Source: Rhizophagus clarus (Eukaryota > Glomeromycota > Glomeromycetes > Glomerales > Glomeraceae). From it: a stretch of DNA of 64,000 nucleotides. The stretch is from positions 868,001 to 932,000 of the forward strand of contig BLAL01000169.1 in the NCBI GenBank assembly GCA_015698045.1. The letters run 5' to 3'. The position numbers were made by a program, and so were the translations under genes. This document shows, piece by piece, positions 22,821-33,125 of this stretch; within the stretch, counting starts at the first letter, position 1; every line of letters starts with the position of its first letter. Under the pieces are notes generated by a model. It was not told where the DNA came from and made no database searches. It saw nothing but the letters and a program-made list of their open reading frames with translations.

Positions 22821-23186
22821 ATGCATACAGTTAATTTACTAGAACAACTTCCGCCTGAACTATTACCATTCATTCTAAAGTATCTCCCAGAATGGGACCT
22901 AAAAAATTCTTGCAGTATAAATAATATATGGAAAAGAAAGGCGAATCTTGAATGGACCAAAAGAAAGGAATTTTTATTTGGAGGAATAGTTCAAGGCAAT
23001 TATACAGTAAAAGAATATTATTCGAAACTGAAAGAGTGTAATTTAAGCAAAGACTATCCAGAATGTCTTCTTAAAAATCTATTCCTCAGAGGGTTATCAC
23101 CCGAAAATATATTTAAAGTTCTTTGGGATGGGCTAGAAGTACTTTCATTAGATGAGATAGTGGAAAGCCTTAGTCTGGAGCAGTGA
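22821..23186 (+). CDS. F-box-like protein (121 aa)
   Basis: The N-terminus (LLEQLPPELLPFILKYLPEWD, then LKNSCSINNIWKRKANLEWT) has the LPxELxxxIxxYL...C.vn..W pattern of an F-box, the domain that binds Skp1 in SCF ubiquitin ligases. The rest is short, charged and without LRR repeats, so no substrate domain is visible. It is much shorter than usual F-box proteins. It is followed within 30 bp by a MITE and then by two F-box/LRR genes on the same strand. The call rests on the N-terminal pattern only. Confidence 0.6.
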   Translation: MHTVNLLEQLPPELLPFILKYLPEWDLKNSCSINNIWKRKANLEWTKRKEFLFGGIVQGNYTVKEYYSKLKECNLSKDYPECLLKNLFLRGLSPENIFKVLWDGLEVLSLDEIVESLSLEQ

Positions 23187-23216
23187 TCATTAACCTTAGA
23201 GAATTTATTTTTTTGA

Positions 23217-23921
23217 TTATCGCCGTTTTCAAAATGGTGCGATCTTCAATCATGTGGCGTCGCAATAAAAATTCGCAAGTTTTTTCAAATTTTTGCGAAC
23301 TCTCTCTTTAAAACTTATAATAAACACTGCGAATTCTTTTTACAGTTACAAAATATGAGACTTCTATTTACTATATTCCAAGTTTCGTAAGTATGAAGCG
23401 GTTTTCTTCCTTCGAATTTACAAAAAGAAGTGCTCTTACAAAACGAATTTCCGCGAATTTTCACGATCTCTTGCGAACTTTTTGTAAAGTTTATAGTTAA
23501 CACTGCGAATTCCTTTTACAACAAGTAAATGTGAGTACCCTAGTTTCCTTTGGTTTAAAGTTTTATGAGCTAAAGTGAAATTTTTTAGCTTTAACTTTAA
23601 GATAAATACTTTGTTTTTATTATAATTAAGAAGAATGTAAATTTCAATATTTAATTAAAATTTGATTAATAAAGGTCAATAAACTAATTTAAATATCTTA
23701 TAAGCATCTAGATATGAATTTTTAGATAGAAGAGAAATGTGTGGTTATTTGTTTTTAAATTTTTAAAGGAAGTTTGCAATTTTCGTTCGTTGTCACGTGA
23801 TCAAAATTTAAATTTTGATTGGTTAAGATGTTATGTTACACAAAATTTGAATTCGAATTTTTATTTTTTTTGATGTTATTTTGCTATCTTGAAAATCGCA
23901 CCATTTTGAAAACGGCGATAA
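23217..23921. mobile_element. MITE-like element with 33 bp TIRs (705 bp)
   Basis: The left end starts TTATCGCCGTTTTCAAAATG; the right end is its reverse complement, ending CATTTTGAAAACGGCGATAA. The match runs 33 bp with one difference. Inside are two diverged copies of a block with TTGCGAACT...CACTGCGAATTC (near 23297 and 23472). No coding capacity. No convincing target duplication at the edges. The right end is only 20 bp from the start codon of the next gene. Confidence 0.7.
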
Positions 23922-23941
23922 AGATACAGCATATATCGTTC

Positions 23942-24679
23942 ATGGCACATTCTAGTATTTTTATTATACCAGAACTATTAGAGCAGATTCTATATTTCCT
24001 AGCAGTAGATAAGACACTGTATCCCACCCTATTTGTTTCCCGATTGTGGTATAGATGTGGTGCTCCCATTCTGTGGGAACGTGTTGAGCTAAAGAAGAGT
24101 AACATACAAAAAAATTTTATGAAAATAATATATGGGGAGCAACAAAAGCCAGTTTATTACTTAAATGTAACCTATCTAGTAATTTCAAATTACAATCGAC
24201 TTTCAGATAAAAAATTAGAAGGCATTGTGGACCTATTCCCAAATATAGTTCATTTAGATTTATTTAATAGTGTGGGATTCGGTGATAAAGCATTAAATCG
24301 AATAGCAGAATCATATCCTAATCTGAAATATCTCAACTTGGGAGGGCATGATGGTGCTGGATTGATGACTGATAAAGGTCTATATGCAATTGCAAATTCA
24401 TGCCAGAAATTGGAATATCTGAATATTTTTCATTGTAAAGAATTTTCTGAAATAGCGATTTGGAATGTTATTCATTCTTGTCCGAGGACTCAACAGCTCG
24501 TTATTTACGAATGTAAAATTAGCTATAAAACCTTTGAGGAAATTGGATTATATCTTAAATTAAAATATATTAATCTGGGTACTGCCACCCGATATTTGAA
24601 AAAAATTGGCCGGGATCAGACAGTGTTGAGAAAAGATCGCCCAGATGTAGTTTCCCTGTCAGCTAGTCCAGAGTACTGA
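23942..24679 (+). CDS. F-box/LRR protein (245 aa)
   Basis: Intron-free. The start is placed at ATG 23942 because the protein then aligns from residue 1 with the next gene (MAHSSIFIIPELLEQILYFL against [20 protein letters not shown]); the frame is open further upstream only through the MITE end. Residues 6-45 form an F-box; residues 75-220 carry Cys-containing leucine-rich repeats (PNIVHLDLFNS, PNLKYLNLGG, QKLEYLNIFHC). Such proteins choose substrates for SCF ubiquitin ligases. It is shorter than its neighbour, and the C-terminal repeats are degenerate after residue 215. Confidence 0.8.
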   Translation: MAHSSIFIIPELLEQILYFLAVDKTLYPTLFVSRLWYRCGAPILWERVELKKSNIQKNFMKIIYGEQQKPVYYLNVTYLVISNYNRLSDKKLEGIVDLFPNIVHLDLFNSVGFGDKALNRIAESYPNLKYLNLGGHDGAGLMTDKGLYAIANSCQKLEYLNIFHCKEFSEIAIWNVIHSCPRTQQLVIYECKISYKTFEEIGLYLKLKYINLGTATRYLKKIGRDQTVLRKDRPDVVSLSASPEY

Positions 24680-24713
24680 TAGTGTAATTTTATTTTTTCG
24701 TTTGAAGACACAA

Positions 24714-24720
24714 TATATAA
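24714..24720 (+). promoter_or_regulatory. TATATAA motif, 12 nt before ATG
   Basis: TATATAATATGCACTATAT precedes the ATG at 24733. It recurs in the same place before neighbouring genes. Confidence 0.45.
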
Positions 24721-24732
24721 TATGCACTATAT

Positions 24733-25884
24733 ATGGCGCAATCAAGCATCTTTTATTTACCAGAAGTACTAGAACATATTTTACATTTCTTATTGATAGA
24801 TAAATCCATCTACCCCGCTCTATTTGTTGGTCGACTGTGGTACAGATGTGGTGCTCCCATTTTATGGAGACGCATTGAACTAAAGGGGAACGATCCCAAA
24901 GCAAAGAAATTCATAGAATTAGTATGTGGGAAGCAAAAGCCAATTTATAGCTCGAAACTAACCCATCTCGAAATTCCATACTATAATCCACTTTCAAGTA
25001 AGAAAATTGAAGGCATCGTAAGAACATGCCCAAACATAATTCATTTGAATTTTGAAAATTGTGTGGGTTTTAGTAATAGGGCATTAAATCAGTTTAAAGC
25101 ATACCCCAATCTGAGATATCTTAATTTATGTAGTAGTGGTATTATGGGTGATAAAGCTTTATGTGGAATGGTGGGATCATGTCGTAAAATAGAATATCTA
25201 AATATTTCTTTCTGCCAAGGCATTACTGATAGATCTTTAATCAAAATTGCGGACAGTTGCCAAGCTTTACAAGAGTTTCATTTTGCTTGTGCGCATTCGA
25301 TTTCTGAAAGATTTATAAGTCACATCTTAAACTCATGCCCAAATTTACGAAGATTCAGTATTCCAGGTAGCTGTCAAAGAAAAAATAGATGTGATATATT
25401 AGTAGAAAAACTTCTTACTGTAGAGAAACACCTTAATGTAGAGAAACATCTTAGTGTAGAGTATCTTGATTTTGGTAGGTGTGTTTACGTCGCTAAGACT
25501 TCAATTTGCAATGCCATTCATTCCTGTCCAAATCTCCAACATCTCAACCTTAGTTTTTATGGAATTACTGATGTAACTATCAAAGAAATTTCTCGTTCAT
25601 TTCTTTATTTAAAATATCTTAATCTGGAGGGGTGTGCTAATATTACTAAAGAATCCATAGATCAGCTCGTTTCACTTAATCCAAATATCTATGTCAAGAA
25701 TTTTGAGGAAACTTTAACACCTCCCGATCTCATTGGAGCAGTTATAAATCATCTTACACAGAACAATGTTGTTAGTAGACGGACTTTAGCTCAGAGCCTT
25801 TTAGATTTAAGTATGCGAGATAATTTGCAGTGGTATTCCGATCCAGGGTTGGCTAGATCAATAGTCTGGAGTGAAGATCTTTAG
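24733..25884 (+). CDS. F-box/LRR protein (383 aa), tandem paralogue
   Basis: Intron-free, 53 bp after its shorter paralogue. The F-box is at residues 5-45 ([37 protein letters not shown] is shared with the neighbour). Residues 80-330 hold about eight AMN1-type leucine-rich repeats, each with an LxxLNLxxC core ([44 protein letters not shown]). A short direct duplication ([16 protein letters not shown]) sits near residue 240. Expected role: substrate receptor of an SCF ubiquitin ligase. The two genes arose by tandem duplication. Confidence 0.85.
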   Translation: MAQSSIFYLPEVLEHILHFLLIDKSIYPALFVGRLWYRCGAPILWRRIELKGNDPKAKKFIELVCGKQKPIYSSKLTHLEIPYYNPLSSKKIEGIVRTCPNIIHLNFENCVGFSNRALNQFKAYPNLRYLNLCSSGIMGDKALCGMVGSCRKIEYLNISFCQGITDRSLIKIADSCQALQEFHFACAHSISERFISHILNSCPNLRRFSIPGSCQRKNRCDILVEKLLTVEKHLNVEKHLSVEYLDFGRCVYVAKTSICNAIHSCPNLQHLNLSFYGITDVTIKEISRSFLYLKYLNLEGCANITKESIDQLVSLNPNIYVKNFEETLTPPDLIGAVINHLTQNNVVSRRTLAQSLLDLSMRDNLQWYSDPGLARSIVWSEDL

Positions 25885-26477
25885 CTCAGAAGAATTTGCT
25901 GAGCCACAGATTTCTGCACAATTATGTAATAGCTGATCATCAGTCAGGTCTTGTGCAACATATTAATTTTTGCATATATTCGAAAAAACATATTAACCTT
26001 TGTCCTTTATTTTTTCCCCAAACAAATGTGAGAAAACGTGAAAGAAGGTCTAGTTGCAACACAGAACCTATCGTAAAAGTAAGTATTAACGTCAAAAGCA
26101 TATGCTGTGAAAGGCTAGCGAACTCACAATTTTAAGATCGCTGGGCGTTAGTCCAACAATAGTCTCTCCGGTAGATCTCCATGTGAAAAGGTATGAGAAT
26201 TCCATTTGCATGTGCTTTCATAGAACTCTTGGCATCAGACAACAATACTAATTACGCCTCATACCTCCTTAACTTCAGCTTGGCGCTCTTTTCCCAGCAA
26301 GATATAAAGCATGTAGGAGTATGTGGAAGTTTAGCCAACCTTCCCGCAAAATATTTCCTGTAAAATAACGCAAAATAAGGTATGTATATGCCAGGAGTTA
26401 TGTATGTATGGGAGCAAGCGGAGTGTAAAGAAAAAATACTCACTATGGGCTCTTGAATTTAGGAAATTCACTACACA
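25885..26477. other. Intergenic region
   Basis: No domain-bearing frame. No clear TATATAAA motif precedes the next ATG, unlike most neighbours. Confidence 0.5.
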
Positions 26478-26780
26478 ATGACTGATAACAATGATATTGA
26501 AATCACTCTCAACTGCCTTATTGTTCCTGTAGGAAACCTCATTGGGGTCCCATGTAATGAAGTAAATCAAGCGATTACAATTAGGGCAAATCAACGGGTT
26601 AGTGCACTTGAAGGAGCAATTCAAGCCAGATTGGGGGTAACTAACTCTCTAAGCATTCGTCAAATTAATCCCGGTAGCGTTTCTGAAAGGCCTATGCATT
26701 CGCAGACTCCGATTCCTGAATTTTTTAGTCAACAACCTCAGAAGGCAGAATTCTTCCATGTCACCGTATATTCCCATTAA
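26478..26780 (+). CDS. Crinkler-like N-terminal domain, stand-alone (100 aa)
   Basis: ITLNCLIVPVGNL, ITIRANQRVSALEGAIQARL, LSIRQIN and HVTVYSH follow the layout of the ubiquitin-like Crinkler N-terminal domain (LFCLV, FxVxI, LKxAI, LWKV, IHIIV), but it is diverged. There is no effector domain after it. It ends with a UGA-free open stretch and a TAA, and AATAAA near 26864 could serve polyadenylation. It lies 400 bp before a full Crinkler-type gene. It may be a truncated copy or a genuine short protein. Confidence 0.5.
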   Translation: MTDNNDIEITLNCLIVPVGNLIGVPCNEVNQAITIRANQRVSALEGAIQARLGVTNSLSIRQINPGSVSERPMHSQTPIPEFFSQQPQKAEFFHVTVYSH

Positions 26781-27180
26781 TAATTCACAGTATCATGTAG
26801 CGAATTATTCGCAATTTTTTATGTATTGAGCTCTATTAGAGCCCGGCAATGTTTTATTTCATAAATAAAGAATATTGTATTGCTCTTTAAAAGTCATGTG
26901 TAATGATGCGATCCATGTAATATCAAGACTATAAAATTAACATTTTATCCGATCCTATATAAAAACGTCAGGTGATAAGTGAGAAGAGTCTTCACGGTTA
27001 GGGAGGCGCAGTGATTAGGCGATCGTTGCACCTATGATGCAATGTGGCCGATCATACGGCAGGCTTGTGAAACAGAACAATTTCTCACATATAGTCAGTC
27101 TGCCTCAGTATTTTTTTCCCTTTTTTAACTCTTGTCCTCACATACCAAACTTTGAGCCAATAACATTTCGCAAAAAATAC
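26781..27180. other. Intergenic region
   Basis: Contains a possible polyadenylation signal (AATAAAG near 26864). No other gene seen. Confidence 0.5.
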
Positions 27181-27188
27181 TATATAAG
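27181..27188 (+). promoter_or_regulatory. TATATAAG motif, 8 nt before ATG
   Basis: TATATAAG, then CCGAAAAC and the ATG at 27197. Confidence 0.5.
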
Positions 27189-27196
27189 CCGAAAAC

Positions 27197-28879
27197 ATGC
27201 CTATCACTTTATTCTGCCTTATCAAAGGAAATACGTCCGAGAAAGCTTTCTCTGTTAAAATAAGTAGGGACGAACCTATTAGTGAGCTCAAGGACGCTAT
27301 AAAGGCAAAAAACCCTCAAACTTTCGCTAATGTTGACACCAAGGACATTAAGCTATGGAAGGTGTCGATCCCTGGCGATCAGGACGATCAATTAAGAAAT
27401 CTAATACTCCAGGACAGTGACGAGCTGTTAGCAATAAGAAAGATTTCGAAATACTTTCCAGACTCACCTCTCGAAGAACATATCCATATTATTGTAAAAT
27501 TGCCACGTAAGTGTCTGGGGTTTGATATAGTCTATAATTTTCCGTAATTAGCCCTTGCATAATTTTAACTCATTCGTTTCCAGTTCTCAGCTTGGAAGAG
27601 GCGTTGTCGTGTATTCCGCCACCTATAACTTACTCTTCGGACTGCGTTACCTCAAAGACCACTACTAAAGCTAGTGGTGACCCGCCGGCAAGTGTACAGC
27701 TTTGGGGGGACTTTTTCAATAAAGTGAACAGCTTTCATTTCGACCAGCAACCGAGATTCGAGAGGCCGAGATTTAATGATAGATTTGTTGTGGTCGATGA
27801 AGAGGATGTTCGTAATGCCATAAATGTTAATATTTGTATGATATTGAATGATCTTACAGGACCAGACTACGTATATTCAAGGAAATCTACTGACACTCCC
27901 GGCATCATTGATCTTGGTGATGGAGGCTAAAAGAAAACATGTTTTAGAAGATATGGGCGAAGAGACATTTCCCGAGTTTTATCAGACGAGTAAAGGCAAG
28001 GATGTAGTTCAACAAATCTATAATTATATGGGAGGAAACGAACTTAGATATGGTATTCTCTCCACCTATGATAATCACTGGTTTCTACGACGAGAGCATG
28101 CAAAGCTCTGGATCTCAAAAACTCTCTCACTTCAGTCCGAATCTCCACCAGTTCTCAAGGCATATGCATATCTAACTCGGCGGGCGAAAGAGAATCCCAA
28201 GTCCCCTAAACCTCAAATAGTAGTGCCGGCTCATGGGGACAATAATTCACGTAATCTTCGATCACACTCAAAATCGTCTTCCAGCTCCTCATTAAATAAT
28301 CAGGCTTCCAGCACCTCTGCGAATCAACAATCTTCTTCTATCACTCCTGTAGACCAGCAAAATCTTAGCTTCACGGACTTCAAGTTTAAGGGTATACTAG
28401 GTGAAGGACGAAGTGGTAAAACGCTCCTATGCGAGTTTCGTGGTGATATGATTGCTTTGAAGAGTGTAGACTTATCGAAGGCCCCATCGTATGTCCTGGA
28501 AGAAATGCAAAAAGAAGTCGAGATTTATAAAGATCTAGCTGATATTCAAGGCAAGTATATCCCAAAGTTGATCTGTTATGGATATTATGGAGGAGGTATG
28601 AGCTTCGTTATCGGCTTGACCATTGTTGGCACTATGTTGAGCGACCAAAAAATAACGGAACAGCAAAAGTCAAGGGCTATTAAGGGATTAGAAGCAATTC
28701 ACAAGCATGGTATCCTCCACAATGATATTCGGGAGGAAAATATCTTAATTAACGATAAAGGTGTCCTATACCTGATTGACTTCGGGATGGCAAGCCGGGA
28801 GGACACAAAAAAGAAGAGAAAGCTCTTCGACGAGGAACAGCTCAAATTATCTCAATTGCTAGATGGATATATTGTGTAA
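27197..28879 (+). pseudogene. Crinkler-type protein with kinase domain, one frameshift
   Basis: Exon 1 (27197-27506) encodes a clear Crinkler ubiquitin-like N-terminus (TLFCLIKGN, FSVKISRDEPISELKDAIKA, IKLWKVSIPG, IHIIVKLP). An intron at 27507-27583 (GTAAGT...CAG) joins in phase to LLSLEEALSCIPPP. A nuclease-like header follows (PDYVYSRKSTDTPG, then VMEAKRK after a frame change). Then come a Ser-rich linker and a protein kinase-like domain: Gly loop GILGEGRSGK, Lys in IALKSVD, catalytic loop HNDIREENIL, and DFG in LIDFGMAS. The frame change is one extra base near 27913-27916 (ATCTTGGTGATGG); it could be real decay or a sequencing error. Crinklers are secreted or nuclear effectors in oomycetes and are expanded in mycorrhizal fungi. 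No signal peptide is visible. Confidence 0.75.
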
Positions 28880-29212
28880 GAATCTAACTATTTCGCAAAT
28901 TACTGTATTGTGATTTCCTGTAATCCTAGTGTCTTATAATTAATAATCATGTATTTTACAGACATTTCGTAAAGAAGGAGGGGCGAACTTCCAAGTCACG
29001 TAAATGTAAGGTGGTTAGTTAGACTGTAGGATTAGACACTAGCATAGACGTCATGTATCATGGGCTAAGTCCCTAACATTTGTATTTATTTTTTCGCATG
29101 TATTAATAAAAAATTTCAGCGAACTTGGTTCGCCCAAAATCATGTGATTTTTTTTTATTTTGAATATCTATGTACAGTGTATTAGTTATAATATATAGAA
29201 CATCGTAAACTC
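28880..29212. other. Intergenic region with TATA-like motif
   Basis: TATAATATATAG at 29187-29198 lies 15 nt before the ATG at 29213. No gene. Confidence 0.5.
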
Positions 29213-30838
29213 ATGTCATCCGAGCTTGAATTATTGAAACATCGTATCACTGAACTTGAGGCTGAGAATGTTGAGATTGCAGAGCTTAGAAAGGAAAATA
29301 CTGATCTTAGAAACAAGCTCTCAGTGTCTGATGCTGAAATAGCTGAACTTAAGCGCAGTAATAACGAATTTCTAAGAGCGAATAAGGAATATAACGAGAG
29401 GCGTGATGCTGAAAATGCCAAACTCAGGGCCACAATCGAGGAGTTGAAATCTGAGAATATTGAAGTTAGAGATAGACTCACGAAAGTGGAACAGAGGCAG
29501 GTGCTAAATGAGCCGAGAGGCGCTTCGCATAATTCTTCTAATGATAATACCCCTAACATTAACTCATCTAACTTCAATTCGGGTGCGGTCCATCATGAAA
29601 AACCGTTAGAGGAGAAAGAGATGGATAGTTTCTTACTTGAGGCTCATAAGAAAATCGTTAGTAGTGAAATAAAGCAACGCAATAAGGAAAAGAAACTTAG
29701 CAAAGCAGAGCAAGCATCTCTTAACCAAGATCGAGAATCTGACACCAGGTGCTCCACTTCTGGAAAGATACCGGAGGTAACGAATCCCGTGACTAAAATT
29801 TCAGCCGGGGCCCCCGGTCAAAATAGCCATAGGAAGAAAGGTGCAGAAAATATCGTACAATTGATAGTTGATGGCATTACGGAAGATGCCCAATCGAGTG
29901 ACAAAGCCATTCCTTGCGATATGATTTCAATTGAGAGTCTCAACCAAAATTCATCTACAGATCCATTGCTTTCTCTAGCTCAATTATTCGATAAAGCGGA
30001 TGATGCTGAATATGGCGCAATTCGAGCTAATCAGGAAGAGATTTTGCGCTGGTATTATTATGGAAAAGAATTTTTAAATCAGGTTAGTGTAATTGTACAG
30101 GATAGTAAAGGCAAAATTGGCGAAAAAAAGGCAAAGGGAATAGTCTATGATAAAATGTTGGAACACCTATCCATGTTGCGAAAGCAACGATCTGAAGAGA
30201 CAGGATTGCGTCTCCCAGAAATCTCCCGTAAAAACTTACAAAGGAAAACTCAGAAAGCTGTAAAGATATATAAAATATTTGAAAAGGTAGGCGTAGAGAA
30301 TATTAAGTATATTACGACATATAGTGCGAACTCTATTTCTGAGTTGACTAATGATAAAGTTCAAGATATCATAGACAATTTCTCCGAGCATAATGATAAC
30401 GATAGCACTGATGTGGAAGAGGTATCAAGTCACATGACTGAGATTTCAGCCGGGGGCCCCGGCCAAAATCATGTAAACAAAAATCCTGAAACCAGTGAAA
30501 GAATTATAAATGCTCCACCGGCTTTGGAATCAACTGAGGTTAATACATCGGCAAATGTATTATCTGCACCTCAATCTCATCCACCAATTCCTATGACTAA
30601 GCCAACTTATGACCAACCCTATTTTCGCAACAAGATATTGGATCAATATCCTAATCTATATAGAGAATGTAGTATTGAAAATTTCGACTATTATGGGATT
30701 ACTGATGAGACAACATGCGGGGACTACATCTGCCCATTATGCAAATTAGGCCATGATGATGAAGAAATAGAAGGTACGTATAATACCGGATCTTACTTTA
30801 TTAAATGTGAACAGCGTGAAATTGAGATAGTTGCATAG
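29213..30838 (+). CDS. Coiled-coil / conserved core / zinc-ribbon protein (541 aa)
   Basis: Intron-free. Residues 1-105 are a long coiled coil (LELLKHRITELEAENVEIAE and similar heptads). Residues 265-395 hold a conserved core (EEILRWYYYGKEFLNQV; KAVKIYKIFEKVGVENIKYI) that I recall as frequent in Rhizophagus proteins. The C-terminus (residues 500-541) is a zinc-ribbon-like piece (CGDYICPLCKLGHDDEE). Two Gly/Pro-rich inserts, KISAGAPGQN near residue 200 and EISAGGPGQN near residue 410, are encoded by GC-rich palindromes also found outside genes. Function unknown; oligomerisation through the coiled coil is likely. The zinc end resembles the one in the primase-helicase upstream. Confidence 0.75.
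   Translation: MSSELELLKHRITELEAENVEIAELRKENTDLRNKLSVSDAEIAELKRSNNEFLRANKEYNERRDAENAKLRATIEELKSENIEVRDRLTKVEQRQVLNEPRGASHNSSNDNTPNINSSNFNSGAVHHEKPLEEKEMDSFLLEAHKKIVSSEIKQRNKEKKLSKAEQASLNQDRESDTRCSTSGKIPEVTNPVTKISAGAPGQNSHRKKGAENIVQLIVDGITEDAQSSDKAIPCDMISIESLNQNSSTDPLLSLAQLFDKADDAEYGAIRANQEEILRWYYYGKEFLNQVSVIVQDSKGKIGEKKAKGIVYDKMLEHLSMLRKQRSEETGLRLPEISRKNLQRKTQKAVKIYKIFEKVGVENIKYITTYSANSISELTNDKVQDIIDNFSEHNDNDSTDVEEVSSHMTEISAGGPGQNHVNKNPETSERIINAPPALESTEVNTSANVLSAPQSHPPIPMTKPTYDQPYFRNKILDQYPNLYRECSIENFDYYGITDETTCGDYICPLCKLGHDDEEIEGTYNTGSYFIKCEQREIEIVA
29795..29824 (+). repeat. GC-rich palindromic insert, copy 1 (in coding frame)
   Basis: ATTTCAGCCGGGGCCCCCGG followed by TCAAAAT; reads KISAGAPGQN in the surrounding gene. 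Related to copies at 30441-30469 and 37491-37520. Confidence 0.7.
30441..30469 (+). repeat. GC-rich palindromic insert, copy 2 (in coding frame)
   Basis: GATTTCAGCCGGGGGCCCCG followed by GCCAAAAT; reads EISAGGPGQN in the same gene. Confidence 0.7.
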
Positions 30839-30899
30839 TCTGATCCCTCTGGGATCGTCTGGGAATTTTAATCTTTTTTTTTCGAATGAATAGGTCTAT

Positions 30900-31406
30900 A
30901 TGAGAAAAAGGGATTTAAATTGTTTGCAGACATATAAAAAGGAAATGACTGAGTCTGATAAAATACTAACCCCCGAATATCTAGACTGGCATGCCAAATT
31001 AAGTGGGTTACCAAGCGTTTTGACGGATAAGATTCGTTCCAAATTATACAAAAGATATAAAAAACAAACTGGAAATGAGCCATGGCAACTAACAGAAGTA
31101 CATGAATCGGAAGTTATAAATTCGAAGCCAGAAAAAGGGCCTATAACTTTCGAAGCCAAACCCGATACAGAATTAATTATCAATTCCGTCATAGAGCACT
31201 TCCCATACTTGAAATTCCGAAATAGTTTTAGAGGGATTGATAATTATATTTTTGCATCACCTCAACCGTGGAGCTCATCATGCCCTATTTGCAATGGAAA
31301 ACATGGAAATTATGGATTACATGGCAAATGGTATAGGAATGGAACAGAATATTGTCTTTCTTGCTTCACTTCAAGCAATAAATTCAAATTCGCGATCGTA
31401 GCATAG
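30900..31406 (+). CDS. Zinc-ribbon protein (168 aa)
   Basis: Intron-free, 60 bp after the coiled-coil gene. The C-terminal half carries a zinc site (SSCPICNGKHGNYGLHG and YCLSCF) preceded by FPYLKFRNSFRGIDNYIFAS. The same order, 'aromatic-rich strand, CPxC, GKH or REH, second Cys pair', occurs in the primase-helicase (CPICDREHE) and at the end of the preceding protein (CPLCKLGHD). The N-terminus is charged and helical (TPEYLDWHAKLSGLPSVLTD). It could be a detached viral primase zinc ribbon that gained its own gene. An alternative start (residue 16, MTESDKI) is possible. Confidence 0.65.
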   Translation: MRKRDLNCLQTYKKEMTESDKILTPEYLDWHAKLSGLPSVLTDKIRSKLYKRYKKQTGNEPWQLTEVHESEVINSKPEKGPITFEAKPDTELIINSVIEHFPYLKFRNSFRGIDNYIFASPQPWSSSCPICNGKHGNYGLHGKWYRNGTEYCLSCFTSSNKFKFAIVA

Positions 31407-32900
31407 ACCGGTCATGTGAAATCGATGCGCAGTTGATATTTTTGCCTGGGCTGTGCAACGCAAAATTTACATGTGCAATTTTTTCAAAACAAAAGTGTTA
31501 TAATTTCTTTCGAGTAAGCATGTTAGAATATAGAATAGAGGGTTATTGCACGAAAAAATAAAGTCCGCAGTAATTAGTATACAGTGTATCACGGGCATTG
31601 GCTACACCTTTGTATTGATCTAATGCTAACCGCAGTGCATCTATTTTTAATGTTCTATTAATAAACCATACATTTTTTTCCCGAAAGTTCTAGTAAATAA
31701 TTTATCTCACAGCTTTTCATGAATTAATGATTTGCGAGTATCCCTGATCATGATGCTAGAATGGAACGAAAATGGAAATTGGGGATAACAGATCGACTCA
31801 ATTGCCACGGAAATTTTTTATGTAATCACTAATTAATATTCCATTTTTGGTGAGTTAATTGGATTTGTCGTATTAACGAAAATTCCCTCCAAAGATCTTA
31901 GACCCACTGCGAATTATATAAAAAGGTAAGGCCTAGTTAGTGAATCTTTTTATCCGCCTTGTATAAGTAAAACAAAAAATCAAGCGAAATATTCAAACTA
32001 TCAAACTTACCAATATTTACATCGTTAATATCCTTGATCAAACGAACTTCTATATTCCGCAAAACAATAATAATTTTATTGCTCGGCTAGCTTCTTGAGA
32101 CATGTCATCACGATGTTAATCGATTTTCCCACCTCTATAGATGATCCAAAATAAAGCGGACATATTACTCTTCTTGTTATATATCGGCATTTTGATCTTT
32201 GCCGAGAAAATCTTTGACCATCATCACGCGTACAATAGACACAATGAAATTACTCACATGAATCTCGTCACATGCGACGGCACAGCAAAAGTCTGGCGCA
32301 GTGCATCAAAAAATTTATCTTATATAAGCATCTTCACGTGCCGAATTCTTAAAACTTTGCGCAGTATCGTACCGGCGATAACGCAGAAAAAATCAAGTAA
32401 TCAATTCCTTGTACTGTATATGAGGCAGAATGTAATATTGTGAAAACTAAGTATGTCGGTAAGTGTGAATTGGAAATACTGTATTATTTTTTTTACTCAG
32501 TTACCAATACTCCCTTAATTATAATATAGATTCGAAATTTCTTAATTTTGGAGTTCTCTTGCGGAAAATAATCTTTAGCATAGTCCGTGCGAGTTGGAGT
32601 GATATAGATAGGCATAGAAATGGGTGGGATAATTTATTTAGGAAATCTAGTGTAGTAAGGAGTGGGGATAAAAATTTGATAGAAACAAAAAAATAATATA
32701 GAAATTCATAATAAAACTGAGAGCAAAGAAATAACTTGATGCTGGGACTCGCATTAAATGGCATCAATATATTATTTCACTTATTGTTCTACCATCTCAC
32801 TATGTTTGCCATTATGTAAAGAATAATAAATTTTACCTATAATCGGTTTTGGATCTTTAACATGTATAATTCTTTTGTATTGCCTAGACCCTGTCAGAAT
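31407..32900. other. Intergenic region
   Basis: About 1.5 kb with no supported gene. The open frame on + at 32141-32443 lacks domain or composition support. No repeats recognised before 32901. Confidence 0.5.
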
Positions 32901-33003
32901 GCGAGAATTCTGGGAGGATTACATCGCTCCCTCTCAGTCGAGTTGCCACTGGTCGTAGCAGAACTGCTAGAAATGGCCCAACCCGACTGAGTTGAATTCT
33001 CGC
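32901..33003 (+). repeat. Structured hairpin repeat, copy A
   Basis: 103 bp with perfect 10 bp inverted ends (GCGAGAATTC / GAATTCTCGC). Inside are a GGGAG...CTCCC hairpin, a longer stem (CTCAGTCGAGTTG with CAACCCGACTGAG) and a perfect terminal hairpin (TAGCAG AA CTGCTA). The layout is a branched fold. Confidence 0.75.
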
Positions 33004-33125
33004 AATTTTCGAGGCTTTGAAAAAAGTATGAAGTACAACGTGAAATGAATACTTAATTCTCAAATGTACTAAAAAAAATCTTATCCTTTACTGACCTTTG
33101 CGTGCATCAAAACTTACCAAAGTAA

